Both the position numbers and the translations under genes were made by a program. Below the pieces are notes generated by a model. It was not told where the DNA came from. It searched no databases and saw only the letters and a program-made list of their open reading frames with translations. A stretch of DNA of 64,000 bases from an uncultured Eubacterium sp. GTDB lineage: Bacteria; Bacillota; Clostridia; Lachnospirales; Lachnospiraceae. The stretch spans positions 62,001 to 126,000 of the forward strand of contig CAJTZF010000004.1 in the NCBI GenBank assembly GCA_910584245.1, given 5' to 3'. Numbering within the stretch: position 1 is the stretch's first letter; the number at the start of each line of letters is the position of its first letter. Of this stretch, positions 1 through 7,936 are shown piece after piece.

Positions 1-687
1 GCCTTAGTAAACGAGTTAAAACCACTTGTAGCAAATGAGGAAGTTGACGTAGTTTTTTGTGTGCCAGCGATTGATATCATACCATGCATGGAAGCAGCTA
101 AGGGCACGAATATCCACATTGGCGCTGAGAATATGTACTTTGAGGAGAGCGGCGCCTATACAGGTGAAATTGCTCCGAACATGCTTACAGATGCCGGGGT
201 GAAATATGTCATAATCGGACATTCTGAGAGACGTGAGTATTTTGCAGAGAGCGATGAAACAGTGAATAAAAAGGTGCTGAAGGCATTTGAGCATGACATC
301 ACACCGATCATTTGCTGTGGTGAGACGCTGACGCAGAGAAAACAGGGTATTTATATTGACTGGATCCGCATGCAGATCAAGATCGCATTCCAGAATGTGA
401 CGGCGGACCAGGCAAAGAAGGCAGTCATTGCCTATGAACCGATCTGGGCAATTGGCACGGGAGAGACAGCTACTTCTGACCAGGCGGAGGAAGTGTGCAA
501 AGCGATCCGCGACTGCATCTGTGAAGTGTACGATGATGCGACAGCTTCTGAAATTCGTATTCAGTACGGGGGATCTGTAAATGCGGGGAATGCGGCAGAG
601 CTATTCACGAAACCGGATATTGATGGCGGTCTTGTGGGAGGAGCTTCCCTGAAAGCAGATTTTGGTAACATTGTGAACTATAAATAA
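1..687 (+). CDS. tpiA: Triosephosphate isomerase, 5'-truncated by window edge
   Basis: Interconverts dihydroxyacetone phosphate and glyceraldehyde 3-phosphate in cytosolic glycolysis. The reading frame is open from base 1, so the gene starts outside the window; the part shown lacks roughly the first 20-25 residues, including the catalytic Lys of the N-terminal NWK-type motif. Clearly visible are the catalytic His in IIGHSERR, the catalytic Glu in AYEPIWAIGTG, and the C-terminal phosphate-binding loops YGGSV and GGLVGGASL. The protein ends normally (NIVNYK) at TAA 685-687. In many Clostridia tpiA sits in a gap-pgk-tpiA-gpmI cluster. Here it is followed by unrelated accessory genes, so any gpmI neighbour is absent or displaced. 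The family call is certain; only the start is missing. Confidence 0.97.
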   Translation, partial: ALVNELKPLVANEEVDVVFCVPAIDIIPCMEAAKGTNIHIGAENMYFEESGAYTGEIAPNMLTDAGVKYVIIGHSERREYFAESDETVNKKVLKAFEHDITPIICCGETLTQRKQGIYIDWIRMQIKIAFQNVTADQAKKAVIAYEPIWAIGTGETATSDQAEEVCKAIRDCICEVYDDATASEIRIQYGGSVNAGNAAELFTKPDIDGGLVGGASLKADFGNIVNYK

Positions 688-705
688 GCGTAAAAAGAAG
701 TTTTG

Positions 706-731
706 CTCCTACTTCTTCGGAAGAATAGGAG
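706..731. terminator. Hairpin with UUCG loop behind tpiA
   Basis: A near-perfect palindrome in which CTCCTA pairs with TAGGAG around an inner CTTC-TTCG-GAAG stem capped by a UUCG tetraloop. It lies 19 bases after the tpiA stop. No T-run follows, so it is more likely an mRNA 3'-end stabiliser or a weak terminator than a classic intrinsic terminator. Confidence 0.45.
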
Positions 732-916
732 GATATGTATAAAAGTGTGCGGGGCGGGAAAACTGCTCCGCATTATTCATTATCCAAAAAGGCAAATAAT
801 GAGTTCGATTTCATTAAAACGGCCTGTGGATTTGTCCAGAGACCAAGTCTCATTTGTCGGCAGCTTTATTACGCTGTAAATCAGTTCCGGCAGGCTTTGG
901 CTATCAAAAAGGCTAA

Positions 917-1042
917 ACGGATAGCCTTATAGTCTATCCTGATCCAGATATAAACATATTGGAAAGATTGAGAAAAAACAAGACTAGGACAGAACTTTGG
1001 AATGACCTTCCAACTGAGTCATACGATAGGAGGGACGCATAA
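917..1042 (+). pseudogene. Possible C-terminal remnant of an unknown protein, coupled to the next gene
   Basis: In frame 2 an open stretch of about 40 codons runs from just after a TAA at 914-916 to a TAA at 1040-1042 that overlaps the next ATG (TAATG). The translation contains VYPDPDINILERLRKNK and ends in ESYDRRDA; its composition looks coding. It has no start codon with a ribosome site, so it is probably the 3' end of a decayed gene that was once translationally coupled to the YdeI-like gene. The rest of 688-1041 shows only the hairpin described separately. The family is not recognised. Confidence 0.3.
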
Positions 1043-1602
1043 TGAGCGATATAATGCAATTTGAGAGCAGAGAAGAATTTAGGAAATGGCTTTATGAGCA
1101 TTGTATGTCAAATGCTGGCGTCTGGCTATTATTTGGAAAAGCTGGCGGACCAAAAACAATAAAAGCGGGAGAGGCACTTGAAGAAGCTCTCTGCTTTGGA
1201 TGGATTGACGGACAGATGCAGCGTATTGACGATAAAACTTATAAGAAATATTTTTCTATGCGCAGGGAGAAAAGCAAGTGGTCAGAAAAAAATAAGAAAT
1301 TAGTTCAGAGCCTTGAAGAACGGGGAATTATGACCGATTTTGGCAGAAAGAAGATTGAGGAAGCTAAAAGAAACGGACAGTGGGACGCTACCAAATCTAT
1401 AGAGGTCAAAGAGGAACAAATTGCCCAGCTTTCCGCACTGCTGGAAAGATATGAGCCAGCATTTACAAATTTTAGGGCTATATCCATGTCAGTAAAGAAA
1501 ACTTATACGCGGGCATATTTCGACGCAAAAACGGATGCTGGACGGGAAAGGCGGATCGCCTGGATGGTGGATAGGCTCAATAGAAATTTAAAACCTATGT
1601 AA
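1042..1602 (+). CDS. YdeI/OmdA-like family protein
   Basis: A 186-residue soluble protein of the YdeI / OmpD-associated (OmdA) type, a family whose biochemical role is poorly known; members have been linked to resistance to cationic peptides. Family-like features are the N-terminal segment with GVWLLFGKAGG, the conserved GEALEEALCFGWIDGQ block followed by MQRIDDKTYKKYFSMRR, the KWSEKNKK motif, and a helical C-terminal half carrying the FRAISMSVKKTY block. The start is fixed by AGGAGGG eleven bases upstream of ATG 1042 and by overlap with the preceding stop. There is no signal peptide or membrane segment. It lies alone in an accessory stretch. The family call is fairly safe; the function is inferred only from the family. 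Confidence 0.8.
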   Translation: MSDIMQFESREEFRKWLYEHCMSNAGVWLLFGKAGGPKTIKAGEALEEALCFGWIDGQMQRIDDKTYKKYFSMRREKSKWSEKNKKLVQSLEERGIMTDFGRKKIEEAKRNGQWDATKSIEVKEEQIAQLSALLERYEPAFTNFRAISMSVKKTYTRAYFDAKTDAGRERRIAWMVDRLNRNLKPM

Positions 1603-1806
1603 CGGTTACTTTGCCGAGTCTATTTCGAGCGCTTGTGAATTCGGCATTGCCGCGAGGCTGCGGTGTTGGGAGGAAGCCGGAAAACGGTGGTAATAAGGCG
1701 GCACAAGGAGCGAAACCATGGAGCGTATAAAAGAACGGAATAATCTGTATGAATGGAAGTAGTAGAATGATATTTATAAATTGGACAAAAGAGGAGATAT
1801 TCATAG

Positions 1807-2559
1807 ATGATAGATTATAGTATTCAAAATAAAAAGGCGTGGGAATATAATGCATATGATTTTTGGGTGAAACAGTCAGGTACACCAGTTGACAGGGCAA
1901 AAAGGGACTTAGAAAATCCTATAGGAATGTTGAAAAGGTATTCTGATTACTTTGATACTTACAAAGGTATTAAAGTAGCAAACATATGCGGTTCTTGCGG
2001 AAAGAAGGCTGTTCCTTTAGCCATTTTAGGAGCAGAAATTACTGTCTTTGATATTTCAGAAGATAATAAGAAATATGCGCTTGAAGTCGCAACCGCTGCA
2101 AAAGTTAATTTGAATTTTGAGGTATGTGATGTATTGGAAATTGATGTAGGGAAGTATGGAAATTATTTTGATGTGGTGTTTATGGAAGGAGGGGTATTAC
2201 ATTACTTTCATGATATTGATGAATTTATGTGCATTATGTATTCGCTATTGAAAGACAATGGAAAAATGATATGTAGTGATTTTCATCCTTTTACAAAAAT
2301 AGCAGATATGTTGAATTTTGAACAACCCACTATGAGTTATTTTTCAAAGGAAATTTTTGAAGGAGAGATGGCACATGCCCGCTTTTTTGAAGAAAATGTT
2401 CGCAAGCAGATGCCTAAGTGTAGTTATAGAAAGTATACAATTAGTGAAATCATCAATTCAGTCATAAATAGTGGTTTTACGTTAAGAAAGTTTGATGAAC
2501 ATCCTGCGTGGACAAATGAAAAGATACCGGGAGAGTTTACTATTGTAGCGAGTAAATAA
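1807..2559 (+). CDS. Class I SAM-dependent methyltransferase
   Basis: A 250-residue Rossmann-fold methyltransferase of unknown substrate. The SAM-binding motif I is seen as VANICGSCGKKAVPLAILGA (residues about 55-75), with the acidic end of strand 2 in ITVFDIS and motif IV as DVVFMEGGVLHY. A final beta-hairpin (NSGFTLRKFDEHPAW near the C terminus) is typical of small-molecule methyltransferases. GAGGAG lies about ten bases before ATG 1807. The gene is visibly AT-richer in codon use than tpiA or the ABC genes downstream, which fits acquisition by transfer. The 204 bases before it (1603-1806) contain no convincing gene. The methyltransferase call is strong; the substrate is unknown. Confidence 0.85.
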   Translation: MIDYSIQNKKAWEYNAYDFWVKQSGTPVDRAKRDLENPIGMLKRYSDYFDTYKGIKVANICGSCGKKAVPLAILGAEITVFDISEDNKKYALEVATAAKVNLNFEVCDVLEIDVGKYGNYFDVVFMEGGVLHYFHDIDEFMCIMYSLLKDNGKMICSDFHPFTKIADMLNFEQPTMSYFSKEIFEGEMAHARFFEENVRKQMPKCSYRKYTISEIINSVINSGFTLRKFDEHPAWTNEKIPGEFTIVASK

Positions 2560-2651
2560 TTAAATTCAGATTGTATGCGTGGCTTAAATGGTTAATCGGA
2601 TTTTTCTTTAATGAAATATGATACTAACTAAGAGATGGAAGGAGAAGAAAT

Positions 2652-3050
2652 ATGGAAGTTACAGGGGAAAACTTATATGAGGCGGCAAAGAAGGTGCAAA
2701 ACGAAAGGAAAGTATCTGCTTACATAGAAGCCGGTGGAGTGGCAGCAGCGGTTCTTTCTTCTTCCGGTAGAATTTATACAGGTGTTTGTATTGATACCTG
2801 TTGTACTTTGGGCATTTGTGCGGAACGCAATGCTATCTTTAACATGATTACAAATGGAGAGAGTGTCATACGGAAAGTAATTGCTATTATGCCGGATGGG
2901 AAAACGGGAGCACCCTGTGGTGCATGCAGGGAGCTAATGGTACAGCTCATGCCGAAAACTTATCAGGATATTGAGATTATGCTGGACTATGAGACAGGGA
3001 AAGTAGTTACACTTGGAACTTTGACACCGGAATGGTGGATTGGAAAATAG
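2652..3050 (+). CDS. Cytidine deaminase-like zinc hydrolase
   Basis: A 132-residue member of the cytidine deaminase / blasticidin-S deaminase fold. The zinc-site signatures are complete: a Cys-Ala-Glu core in LGICAERNAIFN (the Glu acts as proton shuttle) and the PCGACRE pair of zinc cysteines near residue 96. Length matches the small tetrameric Cdd-type enzymes. Divergence in the N-terminal substrate loop and the C-terminal TLTPEWWIGK end leave it open whether it deaminates cytidine or another nucleoside or antibiotic such as blasticidin S. AAGGAG lies eight bases before ATG 2652. Its 3' end overlaps the upstream part of the next reading frame. Confidence 0.85.
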   Translation: MEVTGENLYEAAKKVQNERKVSAYIEAGGVAAAVLSSSGRIYTGVCIDTCCTLGICAERNAIFNMITNGESVIRKVIAIMPDGKTGAPCGACRELMVQLMPKTYQDIEIMLDYETGKVVTLGTLTPEWWIGK

Positions 3051-3109
3051 AAAGGACATTGCCATTTTATGAAGAAATATTGGATTTTGTTATAGATTGG
3101 AGAGAGCAG

Positions 3110-3913
3110 ATGATACGGCTTGCAGAAATGATGGATTTGGAGAGTGTCTTGCAGATTACACATGACACTATATCAGAAATATATTCCCATTATTATGCAG
3201 AGGGTGTGGTTAGATTTTTTCTACAACATCACAGCAGGGAACATATTTTATCGGATATCGAGGATGAAATTGTATGGTTGTTGGAAGAAGATGACCGCAT
3301 AGTAGGAACGGTGACAATTAAAGGGAATGCGGTAAATCGTCTTTTTGTCCTGCCAGGGTATCAGTCTCATGGATATGGCAGCCGGCTTATGGACTTTGCA
3401 GAGGATATAATTGCGGAACAGTTCATACATGTTCATATAGATTCCTCATTACCGGCCAAAGAGATGTATTTGAAACGTGGGTATAACGAGAAGAAAACCT
3501 GCAGAATTTTAACAGATTATGGTGATACTCTTATCTATGATGAAATGGAGAAACGGGTGAATCACCAGCCGGATAGAATGAATTATAACGGTAGAATTTT
3601 TATTCCTCAAAGTAATACGGAAAATGGAGAAGTGGACGAAGAAACAATATTTCATTATTTTCAAGAAAATGATTTATTCTGGGCGGAGTACAGCGGTGGT
3701 GATGTGTTAAAGGGACATATGATTGGCACTGTGGCGGAGAATGGAGAGCTGGATTTTCATTATCAGCATTTAAATAAAAACAGGCAGGTAAAGCTTGGGA
3801 AGTGTCACAGTATTCCACGTATTTTGCAAAATGGGAAGATTGCGTTACAGGAGAAATGGCAATGGTTGAATGGAGATTTATCCAGTGGGGAATCTGTGGT
3901 GATAGAAAAATAG
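3110..3913 (+). CDS. GNAT acetyltransferase fused to a small beta-rich domain
   Basis: A two-domain protein of 267 residues from ATG 3110. Residues about 1-150 are a GNAT fold: IRLAEMMDLESVLQIT start, acetyl-CoA loop VLPGYQSHGYGSRLMDFAED, and YLKRGYNE near the end. Residues about 160-267 (NYNGRIFIPQSNTENGEVDE onward, with AEYSGGDVLKGHMIG, KCHSIPRIL and LQEKWQW) resemble a stand-alone Bacillota protein of about 110 residues often labelled 'n-acetylglutamate synthase', a label that is probably not a tested function. The frame is open back to GTG 3032, but ATG 3110 has GGAGAG at a good distance and matches the usual GNAT N terminus. The substrate is unknown. Confidence 0.75.
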   Translation: MIRLAEMMDLESVLQITHDTISEIYSHYYAEGVVRFFLQHHSREHILSDIEDEIVWLLEEDDRIVGTVTIKGNAVNRLFVLPGYQSHGYGSRLMDFAEDIIAEQFIHVHIDSSLPAKEMYLKRGYNEKKTCRILTDYGDTLIYDEMEKRVNHQPDRMNYNGRIFIPQSNTENGEVDEETIFHYFQENDLFWAEYSGGDVLKGHMIGTVAENGELDFHYQHLNKNRQVKLGKCHSIPRILQNGKIALQEKWQWLNGDLSSGESVVIEK

Positions 3914-3949
3914 AGAGTAATTATTGCGTATGATGCAAACCTTTATCAT

Positions 3950-4067
3950 TTACGCAGGCATAAACTTTGCAAACAGATAAAGACCATCCTCTCCTGCAAT
4001 GACTTCGTGTGGCACTCCGATAGGAACAATGGAAATATACAAGACTGTTGGCGTGGTGGTGTGTTAA
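3950..4067 (-). pseudogene. Cupin C-terminal remnant
   Basis: On the minus strand a stop-free stretch of about 38 codons ends at TAA (3952-3950) and encodes a segment with VPIGVPHEVIAGEDGLYLF followed by AKFMPA. The P-x-G-x-x-H pattern is the second cupin motif, close to a natural cupin C terminus. The upstream part is closed by a stop and has no start codon, so this is the tail of a deleted cupin gene. It supports repeated insertion and deletion in this accessory stretch. Confidence 0.5.
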
Positions 4068-4091
4068 AATTGTGTCAGAGGAGGTGGAAAG

Positions 4092-4679
4092 ATGATTCAT
4101 ACGGATAATGTTTTTTCATATGGTTTTACGCAGTTTGAAGAAGGATGCATAAGAAAGCTGCTACCAGCTAAAAAAAGCTATTTGACTTCCACAGAGTGTT
4201 TTACAGATGTAATTGCCTGCCACTCATACGCAATATTTATTAACGCAATGACGGTATCTGCTGATGACTTACAAATGTTGTGGGAATTTTATCTTGAAGT
4301 TGGTCCGACTTCAGAAACGGTTGTTTTGGTTGGACATGCAGAGGTTCCCAAACAATTAAAAGGCAGAATAAAAGTATTTTCAAGTTTTGAGGAGCTTCAA
4401 TCGGAGCTGAAATATGTCCTTCTGTCAGCTTACCGCAATAGCAAGAAAAACGAGACCTTCAGTGCCACGTTAGCGAATGCCATTATGATTTTAAGCCAGA
4501 TTCGCCTATACCCCGGCACTACAACGGAACAGCTTGCAAAACGACTGGAAATATCAAGGCGTTCCGTCCAGAGGTATATTGAAACATTAAGAGTTGCGGG
4601 AGAATGGATTGAATACGACAGAACTTTGAGGGGATGGAAATTAACGGAAGGGAAATCTGTCCTTTGGGGTGATTTGTAA
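4092..4679 (+). CDS. HTH-domain protein, first gene of a four-gene cassette
   Basis: A 195-residue protein with an unrecognised N-terminal alpha/beta region (about 1-115, including SYAIFINAMTVSADDLQ and SETVVLVGHAEVP) and a C-terminal winged helix-turn-helix of the HTH_11 / DeoR-like kind (about 125-190: MILSQIRLYPGTTTEQLAKR, then LEISRRSVQRYIETL). AGGAGGTGG precedes ATG 4092 closely. The next gene starts 20 bases after its stop, and the three downstream genes overlap one another, so it most likely leads or regulates the operon. The N-terminal half could be a ligand-sensing or receiver-like fold, as in WYL or response-type regulators, but nothing proves it. The HTH call is good; the role is inferred. 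Confidence 0.65.
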   Translation: MIHTDNVFSYGFTQFEEGCIRKLLPAKKSYLTSTECFTDVIACHSYAIFINAMTVSADDLQMLWEFYLEVGPTSETVVLVGHAEVPKQLKGRIKVFSSFEELQSELKYVLLSAYRNSKKNETFSATLANAIMILSQIRLYPGTTTEQLAKRLEISRRSVQRYIETLRVAGEWIEYDRTLRGWKLTEGKSVLWGDL

Positions 4680-4699
4680 GAAAGGTGGAGAAGATTTTT

Positions 4700-5470
4700 A
4701 TGGGATATTATGAAAACATCGCCGTTTGCAAAACAGAGAGAGAACTGTTGGAACTATGGAAAACAAAAGAGCCTGTCACAAGAAGTTATGTTGATAAAAA
4801 ACAGGAAAAGACGGTTTCAATTAATCATAAGAATGTGTTTATCAGTGACGGGATCGTAAATGAAGCCGTCTGGAATAATCAGATTGGCAAGAAAATCTTG
4901 TATGTATTAAAAGAGGCTTATGGGGAAAATGAAGATTGGAATCTGACAGAATGGTTACGGCATGCCAAGCCCTCGTCCTCTATTTGGAAACGGACAATTG
5001 AATGGACTTATGGAATCCAAAATACAACTGAGAGCAAGACTGCAAAATATTCACCTGACATTTACGAACATCATACAGAACTGTTCAACCATATCGCAGT
5101 AGTAAACCTGAAAAAGAGCAGTGGAAAATCATCGTCAGACTATGGGGAAATAGAAGCGTATGCACTTGCGGACAAAGAAGAAATCAAAAAACAGTTAAGG
5201 CTGATTTCACCGGACATCATCCTGTGCGGTTCGACGTTCTGTGCATTAAATCATGTATTTGATAATAAAATATGTCCACAAGGGATGCAGTGCGATAATT
5301 GGTTTTATTACACGGATATTATTTCAAACAGCAGCACATTGGTAATTGACTACTACCATCCGGCGAATTATTATCCTGCCCTACTAAATTATTATGCAGT
5401 AACAAACATCTTCCAGCAGGCACTGCTGTACCAAAAAGAAAAAGGAGAAAACGACGGATATGCCAAGTGA
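4700..5470 (+). CDS. Unknown protein, possible uracil-DNA-glycosylase fold
   Basis: A 256-residue soluble protein. Not confidently recognised, but two blocks resemble the UDG superfamily: KKILYVLKEAYGENEDW (early strand and active-site loop) and SPDIILCGSTFCALNHVF (the strand often written PDIIvalG), followed by VIDYYHPANYYPA where UDGs carry the HPS/HPA motif. The canonical GxDP motif I is absent, so catalysis is uncertain. ATG 4700 (GGTGGAG upstream) is preferred over the in-frame GTG 4685, which sits directly on its ribosome site. It overlaps the next gene by 11 bases. It may recognise a modified or foreign nucleic acid in company with the two hydrolase-like neighbours. Confidence 0.5.
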   Translation: MGYYENIAVCKTERELLELWKTKEPVTRSYVDKKQEKTVSINHKNVFISDGIVNEAVWNNQIGKKILYVLKEAYGENEDWNLTEWLRHAKPSSSIWKRTIEWTYGIQNTTESKTAKYSPDIYEHHTELFNHIAVVNLKKSSGKSSSDYGEIEAYALADKEEIKKQLRLISPDIILCGSTFCALNHVFDNKICPQGMQCDNWFYYTDIISNSSTLVIDYYHPANYYPALLNYYAVTNIFQQALLYQKEKGENDGYAK

Positions 5471-6125
5471 AGAACAAATATTATTTAAAGACAAGATAAC
5501 CAAAAAACAATATACTGTTTTGGCAGAGGAATTGCTGAATGCTATTGAGATGGGAGAGGATGCTCTGAAAAAAGTTCTTATTGGTTGTGAAAATCCGGAA
5601 TTATATTTTTCACATGGAACTTATCAGGAGGGAGGACATAACCGCTGTGGCGGACTAAAAGGGAATAGATTCACGGAAAAGCGGTTTTGCAAATGCCTGT
5701 ATTACAGAAACGGAAAGTACCATAATCCGGAAGAATGCCGGGAATGTGATTTTGCGGACAGATTTGACATCACTGGAAATTATCGGATAACGGATTATGA
5801 GGTTCCTGCTTATTTCTACGGAAAAGGGATTGGTAAAATTGACTTAATTATCAGCAACGGAAAAACACGATATGCCACGGAACTGAAATCTTATAAAGGA
5901 AATGAGGAAACACTGCTTCGGATGATAGCGGAAATCGTGACCTACACGATTGGGTATCCGGCAGGAAAATACGTAAAGGCAATCGCATTTTTTGAGGGAA
6001 CTAAACAGAATGATGAATTTGAGAAGGCTGCACCGGAAATAAAAGAACTCTTGGAAAAAGCAAACATCACCGTTTTCCGCTTTGAAAAAACTGGGGAGAA
6101 AGCGTATAAAATATGCAGATTATAA
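5460..6125 (+). CDS. PD-(D/E)XK-like nuclease with Cys cluster
   Basis: A 221-residue protein. Residues 125-143 read GKIDLII...YATELK: Asp128, then Glu141-x-Lys143, the spacing and strand pattern of the PD-(D/E)XK nuclease core, followed by a helix with Glu residues (EETLLRMIAEIVTY). N-terminal to this lies a Cys cluster, Cys63, Cys77, Cys79, Cys93 and Cys96, with His60 and His88, which could bind zinc or an iron-sulfur cluster. The arrangement recalls Cas4/RecB-type nucleases with metal clusters, but order and spacing differ and no family is claimed. It overlaps the genes on both sides (11 and 13 bases), so translation is coupled. Confidence 0.5.
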   Translation: MPSEEQILFKDKITKKQYTVLAEELLNAIEMGEDALKKVLIGCENPELYFSHGTYQEGGHNRCGGLKGNRFTEKRFCKCLYYRNGKYHNPEECRECDFADRFDITGNYRITDYEVPAYFYGKGIGKIDLIISNGKTRYATELKSYKGNEETLLRMIAEIVTYTIGYPAGKYVKAIAFFEGTKQNDEFEKAAPEIKELLEKANITVFRFEKTGEKAYKICRL

Positions 6126-7231
6126 TTCATCGAGGCACGCACCAAATCGGTGGATGCGCTACCGAAATAAGAACGGACAGCACACGGATTTTGATTGATT
6201 TCGGGACAGAATTGCCCGATGCAGAAGGAAATGTATCTTCAGACACGCTTAAAATTGCCGGTCTTAATTGCGGAAAGGCTGATTTTGATGGTGTGTTCTT
6301 AACTCACTACCACGGTGACCATATCGGCTTGGTTTCTGGAATAATGGAGCCAATACCAATCTTTTTGGGCGAGGCAGCTATTGATATTTTAACAGCCTTT
6401 TCAGAAAGAGCGCAAAACAGTTATAAAGACATATCTGGCAGACTTCGCCCGCTTGCTGCTTTAAAACCAATAACTGTCGGTGATATAAGGGTTATGCCAA
6501 TCCCTGCCGACCACTCTGCTTACGATGCCTATATGTTTCTAATTGAGGCGGAGGGAAAACGGATACTGCATACTGGCGATTTCCGCCTGCATGGTTTCCG
6601 TGGAAAAGCCACTCCTAAATTATTATACCAATATGCACAGGGCATAGATGTTCTGGTTATTGAGGGAACTCAGCTTTTAAGAGATGCCCGGCAAACAATG
6701 TCAGAGTTGGAATTGCAAAAGGAAATCTCCAAAGAAATACGTTCCCATAAATATGTATTTGCACTATGCGCTTCCACGAACATTGACCGTTTAGCATCTT
6801 TTTATAATGCCACTCCCAGAGGAAAGTATTTCGTATGCGATAAATACCAGAAAAGTCTTTTAGATGTAATTGCGGCAAAGTCCGGTTCAAGATGGTATCA
6901 ATTTGATAAAGCGCTCGTTTATGGAGAAAACCTGAAATTAAGAGAACGGGGATTTGTCATGCCTGTTCGGGCGAACCGCAGTTTCCGAAAAATCATCTCC
7001 ATGTATCCAGAAGCAGTTTTAATCTATTCCATGTGGGAGGGATATTTAGATGGACGTTCACCGGAACTCTCCCAGTTTGTTTTGCCATTTGAAGAAACAG
7101 GAAATATACGACATTTACATTCAAGCGGTCATGCAACATTGATGGACACACAAATAATCTGCAATGCTGTAATGCCCAAAAAGGAATTATTCCCATCCAT
7201 ACAGAGAATGGAGAAGCTTTCAAAAAATTAG
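6113..7231 (+). CDS. Beta-CASP metallo-hydrolase (RNase J-like), C terminus frameshifted
   Basis: A metallo-beta-lactamase-fold hydrolase related to RNase J / beta-CASP nucleases. Visible motifs are THYHGDH (His65, His67, Asp69, His70), PADHSAYDAY (His134), HTGDFRLHG (Asp156) and a late HSSGHAT like the SGHA motif of RNase J. The frame stops at 7231, but re-reading one base at C_AAA_AAG (7177-7183) opens a frame to TAA 7284 that encodes GIIPIHTENGEAF and 20 further residues, precisely the C terminus expected for RNase J-like proteins. So either one base is lost in the A-run or -1 frameshifting makes the long form. Last gene of the cassette; overlaps its neighbour by 13 bases. Confidence 0.75.
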   Translation: MQIIIHRGTHQIGGCATEIRTDSTRILIDFGTELPDAEGNVSSDTLKIAGLNCGKADFDGVFLTHYHGDHIGLVSGIMEPIPIFLGEAAIDILTAFSERAQNSYKDISGRLRPLAALKPITVGDIRVMPIPADHSAYDAYMFLIEAEGKRILHTGDFRLHGFRGKATPKLLYQYAQGIDVLVIEGTQLLRDARQTMSELELQKEISKEIRSHKYVFALCASTNIDRLASFYNATPRGKYFVCDKYQKSLLDVIAAKSGSRWYQFDKALVYGENLKLRERGFVMPVRANRSFRKIISMYPEAVLIYSMWEGYLDGRSPELSQFVLPFEETGNIRHLHSSGHATLMDTQIICNAVMPKKELFPSIQRMEKLSKN

Positions 7232-7284
7232 AATTAAAATGCCCGATACTGCATTTGAAGGATGGGGAAATTCTCTCCGTATAA

Positions 7285-7936
7285 AGCCTCATACAATTTA
7301 GTTGAAAATGTGGCGGATACGTCTGCTTAGCTTTGTAGCAATACGGACAAATTAAAGGAGAAAGATGCTTATGGGCAAAGTTTAAAGCCGGACAATAGAC
7401 GTATAGCTGTCCACTGTCACCTATAGAAGAAATATCAGATTGTAAAGAGCCAATCACAAAAGACATGACACCACAGGAAAGACGTGATTATTATAATAAA
7501 CGCGGCATGAAAGTGCACAAACAGATTCAGTATAGGTGTATTGAAATTTAATAAGCATTAAAATCAGGGAATCCGTTTCGTTCAGGAAGATGCAAAAGCA
7601 TAAAAGTTTGTCCTGCAATTTTACAGAGAGAGCCAATCGTAACAGGAGACATTATCATATTGTTTACAGAAAGAGTCACCCTCCCCCCAATACATTTTTA
7701 ATTCTTCATACTTCAAGTACTTGTAGAGTGGACTGGCCATAATGCCTGTCTTACACAACATGTGCTGAACAATCATAAATGATTGCCCTATGACATATAT
7801 TTGAAAGTGTGACGAAAATAGTGAGCGAAGTTATGACAGGCGTCATATGTGTATGAACAACTGTCATGGTGAGGAACATAGTCCAATTGCTTGGAATTGG
7901 AAAGAGCCAGCGGCTGTCGGTTGGGGAGGATAGGGC
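7285..7936. other. Gene-free stretch with gene remnants
   Basis: No intact gene in 650 bases. Frame 1 from 7399 to TAA 7551 is open for about 50 codons, with YSCPLSPIEEISDCKEP and then DYYNKRGMKVHKQIQYRC. The composition looks coding and faintly recalls the C-terminal part of DDE transposases, but it has no start codon and no terminal inverted repeats were found. A second stop-free stretch of about 60 codons lies on the minus strand around 7640-7800. A 6-base inverted repeat CCAATT/AATTGG occurs at 7883-7900, shortly before the next gene. Best read as debris from past insertions. Confidence 0.35.

Noticed and set aside
735..932. 65-codon frame after tpiA with AGGAGG just before its ATG
   Set aside because: The ribosome site is only two bases from the ATG and is part of the hairpin 706-731; the translation looks random and ends without homology.
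6993..7466. 157-codon minus-strand frame across the end of the beta-CASP gene
   Set aside because: Mostly antisense to the conserved hydrolase; the CPYCYKAK stretch that looks like a zinc ribbon is isolated and has no start or partner Cys pair.
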